A stretch of 64,000 nucleotides of DNA. Origin: Parvularcula sp964219355 (GTDB taxonomy: Bacteria; Pseudomonadota; Alphaproteobacteria; Caulobacterales; Parvularculaceae). The first letter of the stretch is position 1, and each line of letters begins with the position of its first letter. Location of the stretch: positions 248,001-312,000 of the forward strand of contig CAXPOZ010000003.1 in NCBI GenBank assembly GCA_964219355.1, read 5' to 3'. Position numbers and translations under genes: made by a program. Under the pieces are notes generated by a model. The model was not told where the DNA came from and did not search any database. It was given only the letters and a program-made list of their open reading frames with translations. Shown in pieces: positions 44,165-51,646 of the stretch.

Positions 44165-45529
44165 TCATCCGTGCCAGTCATGTTTCAGACGCGGGGCGGT
44201 GAGGAACAACAGCCCCCCTGCGACCAGATAAAGAGTGGAGCCCGTCAGCATCGCATAGCGCAGCGACTCCTCGCCGAAGCGTGCGCCAAATCCGTCGGAC
44301 AGCGCACCGAGGACATAAGTCCCAAGGCCGATGCCGATCAGATTGTTGACGAAGAGGAAGATCGCTGAAGCCGTTGCCCGCATATGGGGCGGAACGAGAT
44401 GCTGGAACGCTGATGTCACCGGCCCCAACCAGGCGAGGCTAAGCGCGGTCGGAATCATCAGGGCCAGGAAGATGACGATAAGAGACGGTGTCATCAGGGA
44501 CAGGATAAAGAATGGCGTCGTCAGCGCAAAGCCGATGGCCGGGATCAGCGCATAGGTCGACTTCTTCGCCTGGCCATATTTGTCGGCCAGAACACCGCCC
44601 GCCCAGATACCGACAAGCCCGCCGATGAGGACGATGCCGCTATAGAAAAATGAAGCATAAAGCGTCGTGCTCGGCTCAGGCGGCAACAGACCGCGAGGGA
44701 TCCAGTCGAAGAACTCGCGGAGTTCCGGCGCGAAACTGCGCACGAGGAAGGACGGTATCCAGAAGAAGAGACCATAACCCATCATTGAGCCGCAGGCGGC
44801 ACCGAGCGACAGCCCCCAGAAGCTGGGTTTTTTCGTGATAGTTGTCAGGACCTCCTTGACGGTTGCGGTCTTTGTCGGATCAGCGCCCTTGTCATACCGG
44901 CCGCGCGGCGGTTCTTTCAGCGTCAAAGCAAGGATCGGCGCCACAACGACCCCGAGCAATCCGACAATGATGAAGGCACTTCGCCAGCTGATGAAATTGG
45001 TCAGAATCCCCCCGAGCAGGATACCCAGCGCGCTGCCGATGGGGATACCGAAGGCATAGATGCTGAGTGCTCGCGCGCGTTTCTCCGCCGGGAAGAAATC
45101 AGACAACAGAGAATAGGCCGGTGCGACACCGCCCGCCTCTCCGACCCCAACACCGAGCCGGGCGAGGAAAAGCTGGATGAAATTCCCGGCCATGCCGCAA
45201 ACCGCCGTCATGATCGACCAAACGGTCAGCGCGGCGGTGATGATATAGACCCTGTTCCTCCGATCCGCGAGCATCGCAATCGGGATGCCGAGAATGGTGT
45301 AGAAGAGTGCAAAGGCCAGCCCGCCCATCAGGCCTAGCTGGGAGTCCGTGAGACCAAGGTCCGCCTTGATCGGTATAGCGAGGATACCAACGATCTGACG
45401 GTCAATGAAGTTGAGCGTGTAGACCACTACCAGGATAAAGAGCGCATAGGCCCTCGTCTTCCGGACCTTCTTTTCTTCTTCGGTCAGAACGGGCTCGACC
45501 GGTGCTGCGCCCTTAGGGGTCTCTGACAT
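44165..45529 (-). CDS. MFS transporter, spinster-like
   Basis: This is a 454-residue 12-helix major facilitator. The start ATG at 45529 is preferred because GAAGGGA stands eight bases upstream. A TTG two codons earlier overlaps the previous stop. The helix 1-2 region YALFILVVVYTLNFIDRQIV and motif A-like GIPIAMLADRRNRVYIITA, with ARLGVGVGEAGGVAPAYSL, place it in the spinster-like subgroup common in alphaproteobacterial catabolic loci. The substrate is unknown. It lies between the second acyl-CoA dehydrogenase and the thiolase. Confidence 0.88.
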   Translation of the reverse strand: MSETPKGAAPVEPVLTEEEKKVRKTRAYALFILVVVYTLNFIDRQIVGILAIPIKADLGLTDSQLGLMGGLAFALFYTILGIPIAMLADRRNRVYIITAALTVWSIMTAVCGMAGNFIQLFLARLGVGVGEAGGVAPAYSLLSDFFPAEKRARALSIYAFGIPIGSALGILLGGILTNFISWRSAFIIVGLLGVVVAPILALTLKEPPRGRYDKGADPTKTATVKEVLTTITKKPSFWGLSLGAACGSMMGYGLFFWIPSFLVRSFAPELREFFDWIPRGLLPPEPSTTLYASFFYSGIVLIGGLVGIWAGGVLADKYGQAKKSTYALIPAIGFALTTPFFILSLMTPSLIVIFLALMIPTALSLAWLGPVTSAFQHLVPPHMRATASAIFLFVNNLIGIGLGTYVLGALSDGFGARFGEESLRYAMLTGSTLYLVAGGLLFLTAPRLKHDWHG

Positions 45530-45531
45530 GC

Positions 45532-46632
45532 TCAATATCCCTTCAGGCGGGCATATTGCTCCGCGTGGTAATTGCTGTCGCCCCAGAGTTCCTCAAGGAC
45601 ACGCTGGCGTTTCATGAAGAGCCCGATATCGTGCTCATCTGTCATGCCGATGCCGCCATGCATCTGAACGGCTTCCTGAACGGCAAGCCGCGAGGTCCAG
45701 CCAGCGGTTGCTTTTGCGACATGCACGGCCTCTTCCGCCTCAGGGCTTTCGCTGTCAGCAAGGCGTTCGGCCCGCAGAGTCGCAGCGCTTGCGACTTCCA
45801 GCTCACAATAAAGGTGAGCCGCACGATGCTGGAGTGCCTGAAAGCTGCCGATCGGCACGCCGAACTGTTTGCGGTCGGACAGATAGGCGGTGGTCATGGC
45901 GGCCGCGCCTTCGGCAAGGCCCGTCATCTCTGCTGCCGCACCGACGCGCAGCCCGGCCATCATCTGTCTGACGGTGTCTTCACCGCCCACAGGATGTTCG
46001 GTCGTCACATCGGAGAATGTCACGTGGCTCGAATAACCGGCATCGACCTGCGGGGTCGTCTGCCGCTCGATCCCGTCCGCCTTGGCATCGACGAGGAAAA
46101 GGCGCTCGCCTTCATCGGTCCTTGCAAGGACGAGATAGGCATCAGCTGACTGCGCGTGGAGGACGAAATCCTTTTGCCCTGAGAGTTTCCAGCCATTGCC
46201 TGATTGCTCTGCGCGGAGTTTCGTTGGCGTCGCGCCATGTTTTGCGCCTTCATCAAGCGCAAGAGCGAGGACAGCCTTGCCTTCAGCGATCTTGGGTAGC
46301 CATTGCTCGGCGGCCTCGCCCTTGTCAGTGCGGAGCGCCATGACACCGCCAAGCGCCGTCGTCATGAATGGCGAAGGGGTGAGGTTCCGGCCGATCTCGC
46401 GCAGGATAATCCCTGCTTCGGCAAGACCGAGACCGAGCCCACCATGATCTTCGGGGACCAGCATCGCGGTAAAACCCATTTCGGCAAAACCCGCCCAAAG
46501 CTCACGGGAGAAGCCGTCGGGATTCTGATCATCCCGCAGCGCGCGCAGATGCGACACGGGCGCCGCCTCCGCCATGAACCGGGCCGCATTGTCCCGCAGC
46601 ATTTCCTGATCGTCGTTCAGAAGCATTGTCAT
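45532..46632 (-). CDS. Acyl-CoA dehydrogenase, probable non-catalytic beta subunit
   Basis: This is a 366-residue flavoprotein family member. The N-terminal helical domain (MLVPEDHGGLGLGLAEAGII) and C-terminal helical domain (MHGGIGMTDEHDIGLFMKRQ) are clear. The usual catalytic Glu loop (YEGT-type near the end) is absent: the region reads EELWGDSNYHAEQYARL. In heteromeric acyl-CoA dehydrogenases such as FadE26/FadE27, one subunit carries the base and the other lacks it. That fits this gene directly following the 383-residue gene with the motif intact, 12 bases away. AAGGAAC supports the start. Confidence 0.88.
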   Translation of the reverse strand: MTMLLNDDQEMLRDNAARFMAEAAPVSHLRALRDDQNPDGFSRELWAGFAEMGFTAMLVPEDHGGLGLGLAEAGIILREIGRNLTPSPFMTTALGGVMALRTDKGEAAEQWLPKIAEGKAVLALALDEGAKHGATPTKLRAEQSGNGWKLSGQKDFVLHAQSADAYLVLARTDEGERLFLVDAKADGIERQTTPQVDAGYSSHVTFSDVTTEHPVGGEDTVRQMMAGLRVGAAAEMTGLAEGAAAMTTAYLSDRKQFGVPIGSFQALQHRAAHLYCELEVASAATLRAERLADSESPEAEEAVHVAKATAGWTSRLAVQEAVQMHGGIGMTDEHDIGLFMKRQRVLEELWGDSNYHAEQYARLKGY

Positions 46633-46644
46633 CTATCTTGTTCC

Positions 46645-47796
46645 TTATGCCGACGGCAGGCCGAGAATGCGTTTTGCAATAATATTGAGCTGGATTTCAC
46701 TGGTCCCACCCTCGATGGAATTGGCCTTGGTGCGCAGCCAGCTTGTTGCCGGCAGCGCGCCTTCGGACGCGTCAAAATCCCAGGAGAGGTGATCGGTCCC
46801 ACCTGCGGACATGATCAACTCATGGCGCTGTTTGTTCAGCTCTGTCCCATAATATTTGAGCATGGAGGGCTGGGCCGGATGTGCAGTCCGCGCCGCATAT
46901 TGCTCAACGAACAGCTCGGCGCAGGCCCGGAAGGCTGCCGTCTTCACATCATAGCGGATCATGTCAGCCCGTAAGAGCGGATCGGATGCCAGCATTTCAG
47001 CATTCTCCGCACCGAGTGATCCCGCTGAACTGAGACCCATTTCGGAGATCATCTCGCGTTCATGGCCGAGGAGGTATTTGGCGACATCCCAACCCTTGTT
47101 CAGTTCACCAACAAGATTTTCCTTCGGTACGGCGACATCATCAAAGAAAGTCTCACAGAAAGGCGAGTAACCGGAGATCAGGCGAATCGGACGCGTTGAG
47201 ACGCCGGGTGTCTCCATATCGAACAGGACGAAACTGATCCCGAGATGTTTCGGCGCCGCCGGATCCGTCCGCACAAGGCAGAAAATCCAGTCCGCCTTGT
47301 CGGCATAGCTGGTCCAGACCTTCTGCCCATTGACGATCCAGTGATCACCCTTGTCTTCGGCCTTCGTGCCGAGCGCGGCCAGGTCAGAACCCGCACCGGG
47401 TTCGGAATAGCCCTGGCACCATCTGATCTCCCCCCTGACGATTTCAGGGAGATATTTCTTCTTCTGTTCTTCGGAGCCGAATTTGAGCAGCGCCGGCCCA
47501 AGCATGGAAATGCCGAAAGAGTAGAGCGGCGAGCGGGCCCCTGCCCGCTCAAGCTCTTCTTTCAGGATCTTCGCTTCCTCGGCGCTGAGCCCGCCGCCGC
47601 CATATTCCTTGGGCCAGCGTGGCGCCGTCCAACCTTTCGAGGCCATGGCGTCGAGCCATTCTTTCTGTTCAGGGCAGCTCCATTTGGCATTGCGCCCGCC
47701 CCAGCAGGCATCGGCATCGGATTTCATTGGGGTCCGCATGGCGGGGGGACAATTGTCCTCGATCCATTCCCGGACCGTCTCTCGAAAATTCGTCAC
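46645..47796 (-). CDS. Acyl-CoA dehydrogenase, catalytic subunit
   Basis: This is a 383-residue flavoenzyme that oxidises acyl-CoA to enoyl-CoA. The start is GTG 47796, because AGGAGG lies at 47807-47812, ten bases upstream. Starting at the in-frame TTG at 47817 would include the ribosome site in the protein. Conserved elements are SEPGAGSDLAALGTKAEDKG, DHWIVNGQKVWTSYADKADW and the catalytic Glu loop SIEGGTSEIQLNIIAKRILG. With the 366-residue partner it probably forms an alpha2-beta2 enzyme as known for bulky side chains. It is first of an operon with the MFS and thiolase genes. The 26-bp palindrome lies upstream. Confidence 0.92.
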   Translation of the reverse strand: MTNFRETVREWIEDNCPPAMRTPMKSDADACWGGRNAKWSCPEQKEWLDAMASKGWTAPRWPKEYGGGGLSAEEAKILKEELERAGARSPLYSFGISMLGPALLKFGSEEQKKKYLPEIVRGEIRWCQGYSEPGAGSDLAALGTKAEDKGDHWIVNGQKVWTSYADKADWIFCLVRTDPAAPKHLGISFVLFDMETPGVSTRPIRLISGYSPFCETFFDDVAVPKENLVGELNKGWDVAKYLLGHEREMISEMGLSSAGSLGAENAEMLASDPLLRADMIRYDVKTAAFRACAELFVEQYAARTAHPAQPSMLKYYGTELNKQRHELIMSAGGTDHLSWDFDASEGALPATSWLRTKANSIEGGTSEIQLNIIAKRILGLPSA

Positions 47797-47992
47797 GCGT
47801 GAAATTCCTCCTGCCAATTCTGTTGGATTGGTTTGTCACAGAGTCTGTCCTCATTCCAACTGCTCAGCACTGTATGCGCCTTATTCGCCGCAGCACGGGC
47901 AAGGCTCACGATTTGAGCATGGAATTGATGGGACATGGATCTGCGAATGCCTCCCGGATGGGCCTCGCAGATGTCTGTCGATCGCGATGGCC

Positions 47993-48018
47993 GGACTGTT
48001 ACTCTGGCGTAACAGTCC
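47993..48018. promoter_or_regulatory. Operator 3: perfect 10-bp-arm palindrome containing GTTAC-N6-GTAAC
   Basis: GGACTGTTAC (47993-48002) and GTAACAGTCC (48009-48018) are perfect inverted repeats around TCTGGC. The core GTTAC-N6-GTAAC matches operators 1 and 2. It lies about 200 bases upstream of the acyl-CoA dehydrogenase start and 50 bases past the 3' hydrolase stop on the same strand. It is the strongest of the three. Confidence 0.8.
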
Positions 48019-48085
48019 GATCATCTGCCATGGATGTAAGGAAAGTCAAGCGCATCCCGCTGGGCAGGCCCGGCGGACACTAGGA

Positions 48086-49099
48086 TCAGCCGGTATATTT
48101 CTCGACTGTCTGGTCGATGCGGCCAAAAATCGACTGACCACCGGAGTCTTGCATCTCGATGCCGACGCGGTCGCCGAATTTCATAAAGGAGGTTTTCGCC
48201 TCGCCCTTCTCAATCGTCTCGATCATGCGGATTTCGGCGATGCAGGAATAGCCGACCCCGCCTTCTGCGACCGGCTTGCCCGGGCCCCCGTCGAGCTTGT
48301 TCGAGACCGTGCCTGAACCGATGATGGTCCCTGCGCCAAGCGGCCGGGATTTGGCGGCATGGGCGATGAGCTGGCCGAAATGGAAGGTCATGTCGGTGCC
48401 GGCATCGGCCCGACCGAAAGCCTCGCCATTATAGTCGACACGTAGCGCAGCTTTGATCTTTCCGTCTGCCCACAGATCGCCGAGTTCATCGGGCGTCACA
48501 GCGCAAGGCGAGAAGGCGCTGGAGGGTTTGGATTGGAAAAAGCCAAAGCCCTTGGCGAGTTCGCCCGGGATCAGGCCGCGCAAAGACACGTCATTCACCA
48601 GCATGATAAGGCGGACATAGGAGAGCGCGTCCTCTGCCGTGACGCCCATCGGCACATCGCCTGTGATGACCGCGACTTCGCCTTCCATGTCGATGCCCCA
48701 GCCCTCATCGGTTGGCATGACAATAGGATCGCGAGGCGCAAGGAAACTGTCTGAGCCGCCTTGATACATCAGCGGATCGGTCCAGAAGGTCTCGGGCATT
48801 TCAGCACCCCGCGCCTTGCGGACGAGTTCCACGTGATTGACGTATGCCGATCCGTCTGCCCACTGATAGGCGCGCGGCAGCGGGGAATGGCATTCGCTTT
48901 CATCAAAGGGATGGGTCGGGACTGAGCCGTCCTCGAGCTTACGGGCTAGCTCTTCGAGCTGATGGCCATTGGCCTCCCAGTCATCAAGCGCGGCCTGCAG
49001 CGTCGGCGCAATGTCGCTCGCAGCCGCATAGCGGCTGAGGTCACGGGAGACGACGACGAGGCGGCCGTCCCGCCCTCCTTTAAGGCTGGCAAGTTTCAC
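48086..49099 (-). CDS. Fumarylacetoacetate hydrolase family protein
   Basis: This is a 337-residue member of the FAH fold, which hydrolyses fumarylacetoacetate to fumarate and acetoacetate in tyrosine degradation. The metal-binding acidic cluster is in GWGIDMEGEVAVITG and IMLVNDVSLRGLIPGELAKG, with GTIIGSGTVSNKLDGGPG at the active-site side. The length is that of the shorter bacterial tyrosine-operon type, not of the 420-residue animal type. The start is GTG 49099, overlapping the previous stop (GTGA), with GGAGGA seven bases before. The operon place after hppD supports the role. Confidence 0.88.
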   Translation of the reverse strand: MKLASLKGGRDGRLVVVSRDLSRYAAASDIAPTLQAALDDWEANGHQLEELARKLEDGSVPTHPFDESECHSPLPRAYQWADGSAYVNHVELVRKARGAEMPETFWTDPLMYQGGSDSFLAPRDPIVMPTDEGWGIDMEGEVAVITGDVPMGVTAEDALSYVRLIMLVNDVSLRGLIPGELAKGFGFFQSKPSSAFSPCAVTPDELGDLWADGKIKAALRVDYNGEAFGRADAGTDMTFHFGQLIAHAAKSRPLGAGTIIGSGTVSNKLDGGPGKPVAEGGVGYSCIAEIRMIETIEKGEAKTSFMKFGDRVGIEMQDSGGQSIFGRIDQTVEKYTG

Positions 49100-49437
49100 A
49101 ACGGGTCCTCCATTAGCTGTCCGACAAAGAAATTAGGCTCTAAACGGACAAATGTCATTCTATCGGTCGAATCACAAATCTTCAGCACAGAACTCATATC
49201 AGTAATCTCAACTGTAAGAACAGCATTGTACCGACTTTCAAGCATGCAAAGGTCTTTACCATGAAGCTTCGCAAGAAGTCTGAACTCTCCAGCAGCCGGT
49301 AAAAGTTTTAGTTCAACCGATACATCACCAAACTGTCTACTATATGTTGACCATGACGAAGACCAGCGGTCATCAGGGTTTTTGCGATCCGGCTCGCAAG
49401 CAAAAAGCTCCTTGAGGTCAGCTTCAAGATCACTCAC
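49096..49437 (-). CDS. Hypothetical 113-residue protein, AT-richer, inside the tyrosine operon
   Basis: This is a protein of unknown function without signal peptide or membrane segment. Segments such as DDRWSSSWSTYSRQFGDVSV and MLESRYNAVLTVEITDM suggest a small alpha/beta domain. The start is GTG 49437, four bases after the VOC gene stop, and its own stop overlaps the FAH start, so it is translated within the operon. Base composition is clearly more AT-rich than the flanking hppD, VOC and FAH genes, suggesting later insertion of this one gene. No family was recognised. Confidence 0.6.
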   Translation of the reverse strand: MSDLEADLKELFACEPDRKNPDDRWSSSWSTYSRQFGDVSVELKLLPAAGEFRLLAKLHGKDLCMLESRYNAVLTVEITDMSSVLKICDSTDRMTFVRLEPNFFVGQLMEDPL

Positions 49438-49441
49438 GGAT

Positions 49442-49984
49442 TCAGTCAGTCAGCTCATGCAGCCAGGCGGCGTGGCGCGGTGCTTTTTTCGTCCGTGCCC
49501 ATTCATCGAGCATGTCAGGCGCAACGCGGTGAAGCTCCGCCATCTGCTCGGGCGTGCCGATATCGCAAGCGAGCTCCAGCCGGTGGCCATTGGGATCGAA
49601 GAAATAGATCGACTTGAACACGCCGTGATGGGTCGGCCCCACCACATCGAGCCCTTCGGCTTCGGCGCGTTCTTTCGCGGCGAGCAGCTCTTCCATGCTC
49701 CCCACACGGAAGGCAATATGCTGTACCCATCTCGGGGTTTTCTCATCGCGGCCCATTTCATCGCGTGTCGGCAGCTCGAAAAAGGCGAGCACATTGTTGT
49801 TCCCGGCATCGAGGAAGACATGCATGTAAGGGTCCGGCTCACCGGTCGAGGGCACCTTGTCCTCGGCGATGGCGAGCTGAAAATCCATGCCCATCACGCG
49901 TTGGTAGAACTCAACCGTTTCTTTCGCATCACGGCAGCGATAGGCGACGTGGTGGACGCCCTGAAGGTTGAAAGGATGGGTCAT
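49442..49984 (-). CDS. VOC-superfamily protein (glyoxalase/dioxygenase fold)
   Basis: This is a 180-residue vicinal-oxygen-chelate protein. The metal-binding triad is visible: His in GVHHVAYRCRDA, His in RWVQHIAFRVGS, and Glu in GHRLELACDIG. The helical tail (QMAELHRVAPDMLDEWARTK) is extra. Start overlaps the hppD stop by ATGA. In this operon it could be a ring-cleaving or isomerising enzyme of homogentisate metabolism, or a glyoxalase for a by-product. No homogentisate 1,2-dioxygenase of the cupin type is seen in this window, so the role of the VOC protein is open. Confidence 0.75.
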   Translation of the reverse strand: MTHPFNLQGVHHVAYRCRDAKETVEFYQRVMGMDFQLAIAEDKVPSTGEPDPYMHVFLDAGNNNVLAFFELPTRDEMGRDEKTPRWVQHIAFRVGSMEELLAAKERAEAEGLDVVGPTHHGVFKSIYFFDPNGHRLELACDIGTPEQMAELHRVAPDMLDEWARTKKAPRHAAWLHELTD

Positions 49985-51084
49985 TCCGCCGGCTCCTCGA
50001 CTTTAAGGACACCCCGATTGATCTGATCACGTTCGATCGATTCAAAGAGCGCCTTGAAATTGCCCTCGCCGAAGCCTTCCTTGTAATCGCCTTTGCGTTC
50101 GATGAACTCAAAGAAAACCGGTCCGATCTGGGGTTCAGCAAAGATTTGAAGAAGGAGGCGCGGCTCGCCGCCCTCGGTCGTCCCATCAAGCAGCAGCCCC
50201 CGGGATTTGAGGCCCGCGACATCCTCGCCATGACCCGGCAGGCGGCCGTCGAGCATCTGGTAGTAGGTTTCGGGCGGCGCGGTCATGAACGGCACACCCT
50301 TTTCTTTGAGCCTGTCCCAGCAGGCATAAAGATCATCACAAATCAGCGCGATGTGCTGAATACCTTCACCATTATATTCGCGCAGGAATTCTTCGATCTG
50401 GCCCTTGCCGCCCTCACCTTCTTCATTGAGGGGGATACGGATCTTGCCGTCAGGCGCTGTCAGCGCCTTGGAGGTCAGGCCAGTATATTCGCCCTTGATG
50501 TCGAAATACCGGATCTCCTGGAAATTGAAGAGCTTCTCATAGAAATCCGCCCAGTATTTCATCCGCCCCGTATAAACATTGTGCGTCAGGTGATCGATCA
50601 GCTGGAAGCCGCAGCCTTCCGGGTGCCGATCAACGCCAGACAGATAGTCAAAGTCGATGTCATAGATCGACAGATCGTCTTCGCCCTCGCCATACCGGTC
50701 GATGAGATAGATGATGGAATTGCCGATGCCGCGAATGCCGGGAATACGCAGCTCCATCGGCCCGGTATTGACCTGTACCGGCTCCGCGCCCTGCTTGAGG
50801 AGATGGTCATAGGCTTTACGCGCATCCCGTACACGGAACGCCATGCCGCAGGCCGAGGGCCCATGCTCGCGCGAGAAGTACCAGGCGGCAGAGTTCGGCT
50901 CGTAATTGGTGACGAGATTGATCCCGCCCTGACGCCACAGCTCGACATCTTTTGAGCGATGCCGTGCGACCTTCACAAAGCCCATGGTCTCAAAGACGGG
51001 CTCCAGCACGCCCTTTTCCTGTGCGGAGAATTCGATGAACTCGAAGCCGTCGAGGCCGGCGGGATTGTCGAAGAGGTCTGCCAT
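49981..51084 (-). CDS. hppD: 4-hydroxyphenylpyruvate dioxygenase
   Basis: This is a 367-residue non-haem iron dioxygenase that turns 4-hydroxyphenylpyruvate into homogentisate. The ferrous-iron ligands are His165 (QLIDHLTHNV), His244 (GIQHIALICDD) and Glu326 (PVFFEFIERKG). The region ETYYQMLDGRLPGHGEDVAG and the C-terminal GFGEGNFKALFESIERDQ are classical. Length is normal. It is the first gene of the operon hppD-VOC-unknown-FAH, divergent from a MarR regulator 100 bases away, with a palindrome between the two. Confidence 0.96.
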   Translation of the reverse strand: MADLFDNPAGLDGFEFIEFSAQEKGVLEPVFETMGFVKVARHRSKDVELWRQGGINLVTNYEPNSAAWYFSREHGPSACGMAFRVRDARKAYDHLLKQGAEPVQVNTGPMELRIPGIRGIGNSIIYLIDRYGEGEDDLSIYDIDFDYLSGVDRHPEGCGFQLIDHLTHNVYTGRMKYWADFYEKLFNFQEIRYFDIKGEYTGLTSKALTAPDGKIRIPLNEEGEGGKGQIEEFLREYNGEGIQHIALICDDLYACWDRLKEKGVPFMTAPPETYYQMLDGRLPGHGEDVAGLKSRGLLLDGTTEGGEPRLLLQIFAEPQIGPVFFEFIERKGDYKEGFGEGNFKALFESIERDQINRGVLKVEEPAE

Positions 51085-51104
51085 CAGGGAATCTCGTCAG
51101 TTTT

Positions 51105-51118
51105 GTTGCAATTGAAAC
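51105..51118. promoter_or_regulatory. Possible MarR operator between hppD and marR
   Basis: GTTGCAATTGAAAC is a 14-bp inverted repeat centred on CAATTG, with one mismatched pair (GTTgCAATTGaAAC). It is the only clear dyad in the 100-base gap between the divergent hppD and MarR starts, in keeping with autoregulation and hppD control by the MarR protein. Confidence 0.5.
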
Positions 51119-51184
51119 TATTTTCGTGTGTAATCATATCTCACGCCGCATTGCAAGCGCCGCTCGCAGGAAAGACCGTCCCCC

Positions 51185-51643
51185 GTGACCACCAGAACGC
51201 TGCTCAATCTGACCGAGTTCCTGCCCTTCCGGCTCTCTGTCCTGTCGAACACAATTTCAGAGCGGATCGCTGCGGCCTATCGGCGGGATTTCGGGCTCTC
51301 CGTCCCGCAATGGCGGGTCATGGCGGTGATCGGCCAGAACCCCGGCCTGACAGCGACGCAGCTGGCCGAGACGACGCGAATGGACAAGGTCGCGGTCTCT
51401 CGCGCCATTGCCGGGCTGATTGATGATGGCCGGCTGGAACGCCGCGCGACGCCGCATGATGGCCGATCAAGCACGCTTTATCTGACACGCCGGGGGGAGG
51501 AGATTTATGACGAGGTCGCGCCCCTCGCCCGCCAGTTCGAAGATGAGCTGCTCTCACAGCTTTCAGCGAGTGACCAGAAGGCCCTGAAGCGGCTGCTCGA
51601 CCTGATGGCAAAGGCGGCCAGTCCCGACCAACCGCTCTGGTAA
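51185..51643 (+). CDS. MarR-family transcriptional regulator
   Basis: This is a 152-residue winged-helix regulator. The start is GTG 51185 (TTRTLLNLTEFLPFRLSVL). The recognition region TATQLAETTRMDKVAVSRAI and the wing LERRATPHDGRSSTLYLTRR are typical, with DxRxxxLxLT the conserved signature. It is divergent from hppD, so it probably controls tyrosine degradation, as the HpdR/HmgR-type regulators do. No ligand-specific residue can be read from the sequence. Confidence 0.9.
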   Translation: MTTRTLLNLTEFLPFRLSVLSNTISERIAAAYRRDFGLSVPQWRVMAVIGQNPGLTATQLAETTRMDKVAVSRAIAGLIDDGRLERRATPHDGRSSTLYLTRRGEEIYDEVAPLARQFEDELLSQLSASDQKALKRLLDLMAKAASPDQPLW

Positions 51644-51646
51644 GGA

